Position numbers and translations under genes: made by a program. This document shows positions 26,901 through 35,903 of a stretch of DNA of 64,000 nt, in pieces. Numbering within the stretch: the stretch's first letter is position 1; each line of letters starts with the position of its first letter. The stretch comes from Saccharicrinis fermentans DSM 9555 = JCM 21142 (lineage in GTDB: Bacteria; Bacteroidota; Bacteroidia; Bacteroidales; Marinilabiliaceae). A model generated the notes under the pieces. It was given only the letters and a program-made list of their open reading frames with translations, was not told the origin of the DNA and made no database searches. The DNA is taken from positions 380,425-444,424 of the forward strand of contig NZ_KI912107.1 in assembly GCF_000517085.1 (NCBI RefSeq). The letters run 5' to 3'.

Positions 26901-28734
26901 TGAGTATGCTAAAAAAATGATTCGAGATTATAAGGAAGCCTTACAGTTTGTAGAAGACTATTTTCAACTTAACTATGCGTCATTTCTTAATAAGTACTTT
27001 AAGGGGAGTAGAAAGGATGAAATAAAAAGAAATATTACTCCCTTAAAATTCAGGCAGTTATTCGGAGAGCTATCGCCTGCTCAGTTAAGCATCATTAAAG
27101 ATAATGAGTCGCCTTATATTGCGGTGGCTGCTGGTCCTGGTAGTGGAAAAACAAGAGTGTTGGTTCATAAACTAGCATCCCTACTGTTGATGGAAGATGT
27201 TAAACATGAGCAATTGTTAATGGTTACTTTTTCAAGGGCCGCAGCTACTGAGTTTAAAAAACGCTTATTTGAGTTGATTGGGAATGCAGCTGCATTTATT
27301 GAAATTAAAACCTTTCATGCCTATTGCTTTGATTTATTGGGAAAGGTTGGTACAATTGAAAAATCGCAAACAATCATTAATAAGACTGTCGAAAAAATCC
27401 GTAATAAAGATATTGAACCAAACCGAATCACGAAGACTGTTCTTGTTGTCGATGAAGCGCAGGATATGGATGTTCATGAGTTTGCGCTTATAAAAGCCAT
27501 AATGGAGTACAATGAAGAGATGCGGGTGATCGCAGTAGGCGATGATGACCAGAATATTTACGAGTTCCGAGGAGCAAGTTCTCGCTATCTGGAACAATTT
27601 ATTTCAGAACAAAAAGCTAAAAAAGTTGAGTTGATTGAAAACTACAGAAGTAAAGCTAATCTTGTAGAATTCACAAATCATTTTGCTAACAAGATTACTC
27701 ACCGCCTTAAAGAAACTCCAATCGTTCCGCATACAAATGAGATAGGGCAGCTTAAGTTAATAAAGTACTCATCTCCTAATCTCATTGAGCCGGTTGTTAG
27801 CAACATCTTGTCATCTGACCTTATTGGAACAACTTGTGTATTAACGCATACTAATTCTGAAGCCATACAAATCACTGGTCTCTTGATTCATGGAGGTTTA
27901 CAGGCTAAACTGATTCAAACCAATGAAGGATTTAGCTTATATAATTTAGTTGAAGTACGATATTTTATTGAACAACTTGGCTTTGCAGAGGAAAAGTATA
28001 CCATTACGGACGAAAATTGGAAAGCAGCAAAGCGTAAACTTTGGAACCATTATAAGGAAAGCTCTAAGATTGATATTTGTATTAACATGATCAAGGATTT
28101 TGAATTGAGCAACCCGAAAAAGAAATATCAATCTGATTTTGAAGTTTTTGTGAGGGAATCTAAGCTTGAAGACTTTGTGAGCACAAATGGAGAAACAATT
28201 TTTGTATCTACCATTCATAAAGCGAAGGGTAAAGAGTTTGATAATGTGTTTTTAATGCTGAATGGTTTTCATCCAGATAGTGATGAAAAAAGACGTGAGT
28301 TATATGTTGCCATGACCAGGGCAAAACAAAAACTGACAATTCACTTAAATGGTAATTACTTGGACGATATTACTTGTCAAAATTTAGAGCGAATAAATAA
28401 TGACGCACAATATAAGCCTTCGAATTTGTTGGTAATTCAGCTTTCTCATAAGGATATTTGGCTCGATTTTTTTATTCGTCGTCAAAAATTAATTACTAAG
28501 CTAAAAAGTGGTGATACGCTAATGGTTAATAATGATGGTTGCTTTGACGAAAAAGGAAACTTTATCCTGAAATTTTCAAACAGGTATAAAGAAATCATAA
28601 ACAACTACCAGAACAAAGGTTATGTACTCAAAGAATCAATAATAAATTATATAGTGTACTGGAAGAAAGAAGAATTGGAGGATGAAATAAAGGTTGTTTT
28701 ACCGGAATTGAAGTTTATCAAGGCAGATGTTTAA
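23929..28734 (+). CDS. DEDD exonuclease-RecQ helicase-UvrD/Rep helicase fusion
   Basis: This 1601-residue protein joins three nucleic-acid machines. Residues 1-180 look like a DEDD 3'-5' exonuclease: DxE at Asp8/Glu10, GHNIIHHD ending in Asp58, and NDATKAK with Asp111. A CLEGCGYC cluster at 231-238 could bind zinc. Residues 255-720 are a RecQ-type SF2 helicase (Walker A FPTGGGKS 283-290, DEAH 387-390, motif VI QEAGRAGRDE). From about 1055 to 1480 there is an SF1A UvrD/Rep helicase (VAAGPGSGKTR, DEAQD, ENYRSKANL, STIHKAKGKEFDNV, VAMTRAKQKL). All motor motifs seem intact, so it is not a decayed gene. It is a single-gene unit; anti-phage defence or recombination repair are both possible. Confidence 0.9.
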   Translation: MDNIVFIDTEVDVKSKKILAVGGINGSGLTLHSRSITELLNFIKNKKYVCGHNIIHHDLPYVEKAINQNLTGMNAIDTLFLSPLLFPTKPYHALLKDDKLQTDELNNPLNDATKAKDLFYDEISAFHDMDDDLKQIYYALLADKKEFESFFDFVGYSILGDDIFSLINKRFAESICQEVDLEKLVLQTPIELAYCLALINTNSRYSITPPWVIKNYPEVERVMFLLRNNPCLEGCGYCNKALDAKDGLKKYFGFDSYRTYGGKALQEQAVNAAINNKSILAVFPTGGGKSITFQVPALMSGESVKGLTVVISPLQSLMKDQVDNLESSNITEAVTINGLLDPIERAKSFERVESGSASILYISPESLRSRSIERLLLGRNIVRFVIDEAHCFSSWGQDFRVDYLYIGEFIKSLQEKKNLENGIPVSCFTATAKQNVIQDIKDYFLEKLSLRLETFSSKASRTNLSYKVIPKEDEEDKYDTLRNLIDGKNCPTIIYVSRTRRAYQIAQRLSDDGYLAKPYHGKMDKQEKSENQDAFIRGDVDVMVATSAFGMGVDKKDVGMVIHYELSDSLENYVQEAGRAGRDENITADCYVLFNEEDLSKHFILLNQTKLNIKEIQQIWKAIKDITRFRLNVSNSALEIARKAGWDDNVVEIETRVTTAISALEEAGYLKRGQNMPRIFANSILSKNVQEAIEKINLSEKFNDRQKEHAVRVIKKLFSSKSRKQASDDAAESRIDYISDHLGIVKEEVIHVVNLLREEKILADTKDLTAFIKRGENKNRSLSIVNSISRIEQFLVTQFEEQEKSFHVKELNELAEESGCSDVSPNKIKTIINFWVIKNWLKRKPHDYSKNHLTILSNYSESELKKKLEKRHVLARFIVDYLYLKSNEKLSLGDKNKEQVLVEFSVHELKREYDNQNALFKINVSLVDVEDALFYLSRMDAIKIEGGFLVVYNKLSIERLEQDNKKRYKVDDYKKLNQFYENKVQQIHIVGEYAKKMIRDYKEALQFVEDYFQLNYASFLNKYFKGSRKDEIKRNITPLKFRQLFGELSPAQLSIIKDNESPYIAVAAGPGSGKTRVLVHKLASLLLMEDVKHEQLLMVTFSRAAATEFKKRLFELIGNAAAFIEIKTFHAYCFDLLGKVGTIEKSQTIINKTVEKIRNKDIEPNRITKTVLVVDEAQDMDVHEFALIKAIMEYNEEMRVIAVGDDDQNIYEFRGASSRYLEQFISEQKAKKVELIENYRSKANLVEFTNHFANKITHRLKETPIVPHTNEIGQLKLIKYSSPNLIEPVVSNILSSDLIGTTCVLTHTNSEAIQITGLLIHGGLQAKLIQTNEGFSLYNLVEVRYFIEQLGFAEEKYTITDENWKAAKRKLWNHYKESSKIDICINMIKDFELSNPKKKYQSDFEVFVRESKLEDFVSTNGETIFVSTIHKAKGKEFDNVFLMLNGFHPDSDEKRRELYVAMTRAKQKLTIHLNGNYLDDITCQNLERINNDAQYKPSNLLVIQLSHKDIWLDFFIRRQKLITKLKSGDTLMVNNDGCFDEKGNFILKFSNRYKEIINNYQNKGYVLKESIINYIVYWKKEELEDEIKVVLPELKFIKADV

Positions 28735-29258
28735 TTGATTGTTTGTGAGTGGGGTTATAAGGTGAATAGCCGCATTTGAGGATTTTTTAGTAAAAGTGTT
28801 TTTTGTATTCTATTGAATGTTAGTTTTGTGTGTTTGTATACTGGAAGATGATGCATGGGTAGAACAAGTAATATGGGTTTTGAGTAAAGGAAATGGTGGG
28901 GTATATTTTATACTTTAACGAACCATGGTGGCAAAGCTTTTACATATTCATTGACATTATAAGCCCCTGATGTAGTGTGTCACAAAATGATTGCGGTAAA
29001 GACAATTACCCTTCACAGTTTCCGGCCAGAGCATATTTAGATAAAGAATGTAGCTACTCAACCAATGAAATAGCCATTAATTGGAATGCACCATTTTGCT
29101 ATCTGGTTTGGGGATTAAATAAGGAATTGAATAGATAGAACTGAGGTGCTAAAGAGTTGGCTATTACAAAAAAATCCATATCTACAAAAGTACTTTGGGG
29201 AGTAGACTCTTAGGATATCTGAAATGAAAGTTATTTATGATCTATATCTTGTGGTGTA
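28735..29258. other. Intergenic, no feature recognised
   Basis: About 520 bp between the helicase gene and the convergent regulator gene. No gene, clear terminator or repeat is supported. It may contain decayed coding sequence, since base composition is slightly less AT-rich than typical spacers here. Confidence 0.4.
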
Positions 29259-30455
29259 TTATTCTATAATCTCCAACTCCACCAACTCACAGCTGATTTC
29301 TGTGCGACGTACGCCACTTACTTCGAACAATGCATTGAAATATGAAGAATAGTCCGGTAGGTTCTTGTAGAAACCTTTAAGCCATTCTTTATCGGTAAAA
29401 TTATTTACAACTGCCATGGTGCCAATGTCGTTGTTCGAAACAAAAAATAAAGCCTTCCTTCGGTTTTCGAGTTGCATAAACGATACCATTGCATAATCTT
29501 TATTTTGTACGCCTGACTTGAATGCCGGATTATATTCAACTTCCTTATTCTCCTTGTCAACGATAAAACCGTTCAGGTTAGAGTTAACTTTAAACATGGT
29601 ACTATTTTTCAGGAAAATAGCATCTGATGTATTCATGGTCTTAAACTGACCTATATAGAGTAGGTTATTATCCCTGATTTCATCAATTTCGAAACGACTC
29701 TCAAGACGAAGGGAAAAGTTACTTTTATTTTGAAGAAACCATTCAGTAAGCGTCTTTATGGAAAAGGGAGCCATCTTAGAAAATAAGGTATAATCGGCCA
29801 GCTTTATTGAATCGTTTGGATGTTCTTGCAGGTAAGATATATAGTCGGCTTCGCTGTTTATGTTTTGTTCTATAGTAGGAATTAACCTTGAACCATATTT
29901 ATGCCATACAATGGTGTGGTCGGCCATTACGCATAGATTTGTCTTGTTATTGAAAAAGTCATTCCAGCAATAATGTTCATTCTTTATTGCTTTTGAAAAG
30001 TGTAATACCAGCGTAAGCATAGTTCCGATGCCCAATATGTAGTATAAATAGGCATTTTTAAAAATACGTTGCTTTAGCTTTGGAGATTCTGGAAGAGGGG
30101 TGTTATTCTCCTTGAATACCAATGTGTCACGAATTTTGAACTGTAGATTGTATTGTCCTTTTGAGAGTTGAAAAATGAGTTTGTCTTCTTTCCCTGCTTC
30201 TTCATAGTATTCATCTAGTTTTTTACGCAGGTTAAACATATATACCCGTACTTTACTATCATTCTTCTCGGGATTATAATTCTTCTCAAACAGTTCAAAG
30301 CCGATTAATGATTCGTTAACATCCACTCCGTTGATTGATTGCTCCACCAGGAATTTAAGTAGTCGTACATTACGGGGTGACTTTTCAAATATCCGATCCC
30401 CGCAGATGCGGTTTAAGTATTCGTAGACGATTTCGTTGTTTAGTTGTGTTCTCAT
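29259..30455 (-). CDS. Membrane-bound ToxR/CadC-type transcriptional regulator
   Basis: From the ATG at 30455 (a TTG three codons earlier is possible) the protein has 398 residues. The N-terminal 115 residues form a winged helix of the OmpR/PhoB type, with VRVYMFNLRKKLDEYYEEAG then IFQLSKGQYNLQF. A single membrane helix lies near 135-155 (YYILGIGTMLTLVLHFSKA). The remaining 240 residues form a periplasmic sensor domain of no known family. This is a one-component regulator that senses a signal outside and binds DNA inside. It is divergent from the glycosidase-like gene at 30653, across 197 bp, and likely controls it. Confidence 0.75.
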   Translation of the reverse strand: MRTQLNNEIVYEYLNRICGDRIFEKSPRNVRLLKFLVEQSINGVDVNESLIGFELFEKNYNPEKNDSKVRVYMFNLRKKLDEYYEEAGKEDKLIFQLSKGQYNLQFKIRDTLVFKENNTPLPESPKLKQRIFKNAYLYYILGIGTMLTLVLHFSKAIKNEHYCWNDFFNNKTNLCVMADHTIVWHKYGSRLIPTIEQNINSEADYISYLQEHPNDSIKLADYTLFSKMAPFSIKTLTEWFLQNKSNFSLRLESRFEIDEIRDNNLLYIGQFKTMNTSDAIFLKNSTMFKVNSNLNGFIVDKENKEVEYNPAFKSGVQNKDYAMVSFMQLENRRKALFFVSNNDIGTMAVVNNFTDKEWLKGFYKNLPDYSSYFNALFEVSGVRRTEISCELVELEIIE

Positions 30456-30580
30456 CGTCAACAAAAATAGTAAAACTTTCGTTGATGGTAATGCATTAAA
30501 AAACAGGGACGAAATGTGAGGTTAATTTGTTTTAACCTTTCTTGTAACCGCTAAATAACCTTGTTTTAGTTGTAATATCT

Positions 30581-30609
30581 TTTGATCCTTAATGCGAATT
30601 GTACTTTTG
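30581..30609 (+). promoter_or_regulatory. Candidate promoter of the FN3/propeller glycosidase gene
   Basis: TACTTTTG at 30602-30609 matches the Bacteroidota -7 consensus. TTTG at 30581-30584 could be the -33 element, although the 17-nt spacing is shorter than usual. It lies in the divergent region shared with the membrane-bound regulator. Confidence 0.45.
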
Positions 30610-30652
30610 GATAAACTCGATATAAAAGGAAACGAAAGGATCTCAAAGAACA

Positions 30653-33106
30653 ATGAAACATTATAGGAATAAGAAATTTAAATTTATCTTTTTAGCCTGG
30701 CTTTGTATTTTTGGGCTTGTGCTTGTTACAAATGCACAAATCACACTCCTTGGCGATAACGCCCCGCATGCCAATGTCAATGACGGTGACTTTGAGGCGG
30801 TACGTGGTTACTGGCGACAATCTAAACAATCACCATGCTGGACTACAAAAAATGTTGAGGGACTGGGAGAATACGGAATGGGTTTGCATAATGGTACGAT
30901 GTTTAGTAATAACGATTTGGGAATTGCTGAGTCCATTCTATTAAATACTAATCCTGATTATCAAAACCCGAAAGTCGGGGACGTGATGAAATGGAGCTTT
31001 GGTGCAGATTTGGAATACATCAGTAATGGAACCATTTCATTAAGTCTGGTGTTTGGAAGACATGAACGAATCGTTGCTGATCGGGTAGAGCTTATTGGCT
31101 CTGACAAAGTTGTTGAGCATTTCAGTGGAACGTATACGCTGAATGAAGAGGATGTAAAGGGCGGTCTCCCTTTTGTTAGGGCTACGTTTTATTCGGAAGA
31201 TGAGATAAAAGTGTTTTTGCACTATGTAAATCTTAGCGTTGTTGATGAAAACATGGCAGGCCCTGAAATCACTGCTGAGGTGCAGAATGAAGGCATTCAA
31301 TTAAGCTGGAATGATAAAATGGCAGATGAAAACAGTCAATTCTATGTTTATCGTCAGTCTGGCGAGAAAGAAGCTTACATAAAGTTGGTCGAAACTTTTG
31401 GAAAAACCTTTTTGGATACGACATTAATGAATGGTGTAGAATATACCTACGTTGTTACACGATTCAATCAAGAGGAGTCAGGCGCGTCCAACAAAGTGAA
31501 TATTGTAAAAAAGGATAAGGTAGCACCTGCTGCTCCTACCAATTTGATAGCTGAAGAGTATGAGTCGGAGATAAAAGTTTCGTGGACAGAAAGCACGGAT
31601 CGTGATGTTCAGAGTTATTCTGTTTTTCGCGGGGATGCTAAGGGCAATAACCTGCAGGAAATAGCGCATAACATAACGAATAATTCCTACCTCGACTTTA
31701 CTCCAACCAAGGATATTTACAATACCTATGTAGTATTTGCTAAGGATTACAGTGGCAATCTAAGTCTTCCGTCGGAAAATATGAAAGCCAAAGTTAAAAT
31801 GGTATCTGGAGCATCTTTTAGTGACCTGATTCTTCCTATGCCTATTCACAAAAAGCTTACTTCCAACACATGGGGAGCTGAAGGAGTTGTGCCTCGTGAT
31901 GTGGATAATGGAATTGAAGATTCAGAATGGAGTTATTGGGGAGGACGGCCCGTTTATGATAAGGATGGAAAGTATCACATGTGCGTCACTCGATGGCCGG
32001 CCAATGCAACGAAAGGCCATTGGGAGTGGCCTCGCTCTACAATTGCCCATGCGGTTGCTGATGAGCCTGACGGCCCTTATAAAGTGAAGGACGATATTGC
32101 CTATAATTTTGAAGATGGACTTGGTCATAACCCTGATGTCATTTTACTAAATGATGGTACCTATATGCTCTACTCGTTGATTAACTGGGAAGCTACTTTG
32201 TTTACTTCTAATTCTATGAGTGGACCATGGAAGCGACTGGGGATAATAAAAGTAGATGAGAATACAAAGCTTGAAGATCCTAATCTGTTCTACCGTTTTT
32301 ACAGAAACCTGTCGGGTGTACATATGCATGATGGTCGTTTTTTGTTTGTTACCAAAGGTGGAGCAATGATGATGAGCGAAGGTAAGGATCCTTTGGGGCC
32401 TTACAAAGTGATGACAAGCCCTTTACAAGGAAATTCGGTTATCCCAGAGAAGTACAGAAATTCCAACTTCGAAGATCCTGTACTTTGGAAAGATGAGGTG
32501 CAGTATCATATGATAATCAATGCTTTCTGGGACTATCGCGCTATTTATTTGCGTTCTCCTGATGGTATTCACTGGAAATTTAATCCAGGTACAGCTTACA
32601 CTCCAAACAATACTTCTTATGAAGATGGAACACAAACTCGTTGGTGCAAACTGGAGCGGCCGCATGTACTGACCGATGAGTATGGCAGAGCAACCCATCT
32701 ATCTCTTGCTGTGATTGATGTCCTTAAAGCGGATGATTTGGCGCGAGATAATCACAGCTCGAAAAATATCATTCTTCCGCTTGTGCTGCACAAGCGAATT
32801 CAGATGCTGAATAAGGAAATGGTTAGTTCGAATACTAAAAAGATTAAAATTCGGATCCTTTCGGAGGATGGCTTTGATGCACAAAAGGATGTTGATATAG
32901 CCAGCCTGTGCTTTGGAGCTTCTGAAGAGGTAGATTTTGGTCGTGGCTGTAAAGCTGTTAGAACGAAGAAGAAAGGGAAAGATCTGATTGTTGAGTTTGA
33001 TGGAGTGGGAAACGGAATTTCAGATGATAACTTTGCTTGTAAACTTCTGGGTAAAACTAAAAAAGGGGAATTGATTATCGGTTTTTCTAAGCTGGTAGCG
33101 GAGTAG
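30653..33106 (+). CDS. Secreted FN3/beta-propeller glycosidase-like protein
   Basis: The 817-residue protein begins with a signal peptide (about 1-28, cut after NAQ). An N-terminal carbohydrate-binding-like beta domain covers about 30-200. Two fibronectin type III domains follow (about 205-285 and 290-385; APAAPTNLIAEEYESEIKVS). Residues about 395-720 form a five-bladed propeller of the GH43-like type (WGGRPVYDKDGKYHMCVTRW, LGHNPDVILLNDGTYMLYS, NFEDPVLWKDEVQYHMIINA, LERPHVLTDEYGRATHLSLA). A small beta domain closes the protein. It is probably a surface or periplasmic glycan hydrolase controlled by the divergent regulator. The exact GH family cannot be fixed from here. Confidence 0.75.
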   Translation: MKHYRNKKFKFIFLAWLCIFGLVLVTNAQITLLGDNAPHANVNDGDFEAVRGYWRQSKQSPCWTTKNVEGLGEYGMGLHNGTMFSNNDLGIAESILLNTNPDYQNPKVGDVMKWSFGADLEYISNGTISLSLVFGRHERIVADRVELIGSDKVVEHFSGTYTLNEEDVKGGLPFVRATFYSEDEIKVFLHYVNLSVVDENMAGPEITAEVQNEGIQLSWNDKMADENSQFYVYRQSGEKEAYIKLVETFGKTFLDTTLMNGVEYTYVVTRFNQEESGASNKVNIVKKDKVAPAAPTNLIAEEYESEIKVSWTESTDRDVQSYSVFRGDAKGNNLQEIAHNITNNSYLDFTPTKDIYNTYVVFAKDYSGNLSLPSENMKAKVKMVSGASFSDLILPMPIHKKLTSNTWGAEGVVPRDVDNGIEDSEWSYWGGRPVYDKDGKYHMCVTRWPANATKGHWEWPRSTIAHAVADEPDGPYKVKDDIAYNFEDGLGHNPDVILLNDGTYMLYSLINWEATLFTSNSMSGPWKRLGIIKVDENTKLEDPNLFYRFYRNLSGVHMHDGRFLFVTKGGAMMMSEGKDPLGPYKVMTSPLQGNSVIPEKYRNSNFEDPVLWKDEVQYHMIINAFWDYRAIYLRSPDGIHWKFNPGTAYTPNNTSYEDGTQTRWCKLERPHVLTDEYGRATHLSLAVIDVLKADDLARDNHSSKNIILPLVLHKRIQMLNKEMVSSNTKKIKIRILSEDGFDAQKDVDIASLCFGASEEVDFGRGCKAVRTKKKGKDLIVEFDGVGNGISDDNFACKLLGKTKKGELIIGFSKLVAE

Positions 33107-33129
33107 AAACGTTTAATATTGGAACATAT

Positions 33130-33161
33130 AACCAGACTCCGGATTTATCCGGGGCCTGGTT
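33130..33161 (+). terminator. Hairpin after the glycosidase-like gene
   Basis: A 15-bp imperfect stem (AACCAGACTCCGGAT pairing with ATCCGGGGCCTGGTT; one mismatch, one G-T pair) with a 2-nt loop lies 24 bp after the stop. The T-run behind it is short, so termination is likely but not certain. Confidence 0.6.
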
Positions 33162-33458
33162 TATAATCACGCTCACATGATCGGATTCTTAATTCCTCTA
33201 TTTTTTTATCTGGCACGATATTTCTAATCAACGGGTACTCCTAATTAGTCTCGGCAAGAAAACTCATGTTTTCAAAAATAGGCGAGTAGAATATCGCCAA
33301 ACGTGAACTTTATTTTTGTTGATGATGGTGATTTTATGTGTCAAAGCTGATTTTTATTGCAAAACACGACCCTGCGCATAATATTTTGCCAATTTTGTTG
33401 ATTATTGGGCATAATTCTCCCCCTTGTGTTACATAAGACGCACATATTCAAAACATTA

Positions 33459-34445
33459 CTAGGCTGCTATTTTGTTCTGCTCGCCTGTATCAGAACTACT
33501 CCGTGCTCGATGGATTAATTCGGCACCAATCTTTCTTAGATTGTAGGCGCTAACGGCTAAGCCAACATACCTTTTGAAGTTGTGGTATCCGCGATCCGGA
33601 CAACGATCTAGTCCCCTGTGCTCCAATTCGTTAATGTTTGATTCGATGGCACTATGTTTGTTGCGCAGCTTCTTGAAAACGGTTTGACGCTCCTGCTCTG
33701 CTTCTTCTTGGTTACATTTGCCTTTCTTGGGAAGCACAAGGTTCTTAACCGCTCCCAACAATAATGTTTTATTGTTTTTGTTCCAATACCCCTTATCGAA
33801 ACTCCAACTTTCTATTGTAAACCGTTTCGATAGTCTTTTTGTTAACTTCGGAACAATCTCTGAATCAGATTCATGATCCATTATCTGGTAATCGACAATT
33901 AAATTAAACTGGTCGGTGGTTATTCCTGCTTTTTTGCCCAGTTCGATATTCGGACGCATTTTACCTTTGGTCACCCATTCGGTATATTCTTCGAATATGG
34001 AAAACATTTTCTCGCTATGGGGTATGGCTTCCCCTTTTATAGTCCGCCTTTCAAGCAAGTTGATATGCTTAACCAATAGTGACATGAAATGTTCGAGCTC
34101 TATCACTGTGACCTGATCCGCAATATCTTCCTGAGGAAAGCTGTCTTTTGAATTTTCTAATTTGTTCAGCAAAGCTTTAGCTTTTGCAAGGTAGACTCGC
34201 GCCGCTGTTCTTATTCTGTCTTGTTTCCCTTTTCCGCCCGAAGCGCTTGCCCGACCTAGTGCCCGCATTTTGTTCTTCAGGTCTTTACGCCAGTCATACA
34301 CTTTGCGCCATCCAGGTAAATCGTGATTTTTCTGGAGCTTGTTGACCATGTCGATGCATTTCCGCGCGCAGTCCCATAACAGGTTGTAGTCAGTAGGGAA
34401 GTGAACATTGCTTTCCACAACAAAACTATCGGTTTTTAAGGACAA
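33459..34445 (-). CDS. Transposase, C-terminal part (reached by -1 frameshift)
   Basis: This 328-residue frame carries the catalytic core of the transposase, opening LKTDSFVVESNVHFPTDYNL, where the first catalytic Asp is expected, with later segments SWSFDKGYWNKNNK and the arginine-rich IESNINELEHRGLDRCPDRG ending. Its own start would be a TTG inside the overlap and it lacks the DNA-binding part, so it is probably made only as a fusion with the upstream frame. The joined protein would be about 490 residues, the usual size for this transposase type. Confidence 0.85.
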   Translation of the reverse strand: MSLKTDSFVVESNVHFPTDYNLLWDCARKCIDMVNKLQKNHDLPGWRKVYDWRKDLKNKMRALGRASASGGKGKQDRIRTAARVYLAKAKALLNKLENSKDSFPQEDIADQVTVIELEHFMSLLVKHINLLERRTIKGEAIPHSEKMFSIFEEYTEWVTKGKMRPNIELGKKAGITTDQFNLIVDYQIMDHESDSEIVPKLTKRLSKRFTIESWSFDKGYWNKNNKTLLLGAVKNLVLPKKGKCNQEEAEQERQTVFKKLRNKHSAIESNINELEHRGLDRCPDRGYHNFKRYVGLAVSAYNLRKIGAELIHRARSSSDTGEQNKIAA

Positions 34446-34918
34446 TGCTGCCGCCTCTTTTTTTTAAATACCTCGTGGCCAAATGCCACAATAACATTGT
34501 TGAGTTCTTTTACCGTTTCGTCCGTTAGTAGACCGACGTTGTCGATAATACATTGATATCCAATCTTTTGCTTTTCATACCCAAAGCTGCTCTCGATGCC
34601 CATTATTTGGCGTATCAATGTATGGTGATTGGCCATGTCGTGTAGATCGTCATAGCTAATATTTTGACAAAGACGCACTTGTGACAAAACAAAGATTTGC
34701 CACAGGTCCATTCCGGGACGACCTGTATGTTTCTTTTCCGAGCGTATCGCCTTGTCCAATATCTCAAAGACCTTCTCGTTCCAGTTTGGGTTGGCAAATA
34801 TTTCTTTTAACGCAGCACATAGTCCGGGTAGAGCCCCACTTCTTTTTGCTGTCGGTATGATCGTTTCTTGAATTGGAAGACTTCCCAGTTTCAATTGTTG
34901 TTCGAATCTTTTTCTCAT
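34436..34918 (-). CDS. Transposase, N-terminal part
   Basis: Starting at the ATG at 34918 (MRKRFEQQLKLG), this frame encodes about 160 residues that form the DNA-binding and dimerisation region of an InsH-like transposase (GRPGMDLWQIFVLSQVRLCQ, then LIRQIMGIESSFGYEKQKIG). It ends a few codons after the slippery run. Translated alone it could act as a competitor of transposition, as known for the OrfA products of IS3-type elements; that role is inference here. Confidence 0.85.
   Translation of the reverse strand: MRKRFEQQLKLGSLPIQETIIPTAKRSGALPGLCAALKEIFANPNWNEKVFEILDKAIRSEKKHTGRPGMDLWQIFVLSQVRLCQNISYDDLHDMANHHTLIRQIMGIESSFGYEKQKIGYQCIIDNVGLLTDETVKELNNVIVAFGHEVFKKKRRQHCP
34457..34463 (-). other. 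Slippery heptamer A AAA AAG for -1 frameshifting
   Basis: On the minus strand the zero-frame codons are TTT AAA AAA AAG AGG. The heptamer A AAA AAG is in the correct phase, the same motif used in dnaX and many IS3-family elements. A -1 slip here continues as GAG GCG GCA GCA and joins the two transposase frames without a stop. Confidence 0.75.
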
Positions 34919-35089
34919 GCTTGAACCTCTTTGTGCTTTAGCTCCGAAATAACCAAATCTAAAACCATTAATAGGTTGAATATCTGCAAAATAACCCAAC
35001 TACACAAGCTATATTCACTAAAGATTCAAACAAGTTTTCAACATCAAAAAACAGATTTACAATTGATTATACGTTTTCTTGCAAGGACT

Positions 35090-35903
35090 AATTACATTAC
35101 CTTTAAGGAGTATGTTAAGGATAGTTGGTACGGCACAAGCTCCGCTATTAGATTACTCATTGAGTCAGATGCAGGAACTTGCAAAGAAGGTAGATCAAAA
35201 TTAAGTAACCGTTCCTGGTGTTCAGCCCTAGCTATCTGTTCATTTTGAACCAAAGAGAGGAGAGTGCATATTACGTCATGCTGGGGTCTTCGTCATATTT
35301 GGGCAATATTTAACCTCTTGAAGAAGAAAATCATACTATCTCAAACTGGATAATAATGCGTCTTCAAATATGACTAAGAACCAAAATTTGTTGAAAACGC
35401 TCAAGGTGGGTTAATGAATTTCGTAAAAAGAAGAATATAACTTTGCTATGAAATAGCATGCTCAACGGAGTATTGAAATAATTAAGATAATGTAACGTGT
35501 TTGCACTAAATTAGAAAACGACCAAACCATAAACCTAACCGTCTTTACACTTCTTCTTAGAAATGAGAACTACGAATTATATACAGTCGACAATGTAAAT
35601 ACAGGCTTAGAACCATTAATGACATCATAGCCGTATAATAAAAATGACTTTATGCAGTTATGAGAGACTGAAACCAACGCACTTTAATTAAAGTACAAGG
35701 CTTGAATGCAAAATTTCACTCCCTTGAATCTGTTGGAAAACACCTGCTTGCTTGATGCTCCTGTATTCGAACAGAATTTTTATCTGCAAAAAGACAGCAC
35801 ATTGGTTTATATAAAAAAACTTGGATTCGTTCCAAAGATGGATACTATTACTTGGACAAAGAAGAACAATTTTAAGCTTCATTTACATCAAGGAACGATT
35901 ACA
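35090..35903. other. Intergenic region, degenerate
   Basis: About 800 bp between the insertion sequence and the small lipoprotein-like frame contain only short broken reading frames. No gene, RNA or repeat is supported, apart from the AATT target duplication at 35090-35093. It is probably eroded coding sequence. Confidence 0.45.

Larger units (their letters stand above)
33247..35089 (-). mobile_element. Complete 1843-bp insertion sequence (ISNCY/IS1182-like) with AATT duplication
   Basis: The terminal inverted repeats are AGTCTCGGCAAGAAAAC at 33247 and, read inward, AGTCCTTGCAAGAAAAC ending at 35089. A 4-bp target duplication AATT flanks them (33243-33246 and 35090-35093). The element carries one transposase split over two overlapping frames on the minus strand. 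Its ends match those of the 155-bp MITEs at 23741 and 59969, so it is the best candidate for the autonomous parent. The exact IS family name is uncertain. Confidence 0.9.

Noticed and set aside
23929-28734. Two separate helicase genes merged by a sequencing error
   Set aside because: The single frame continues through a long, well-composed linker without stops between the RecQ and UvrD parts, and no internal start signal stands out.
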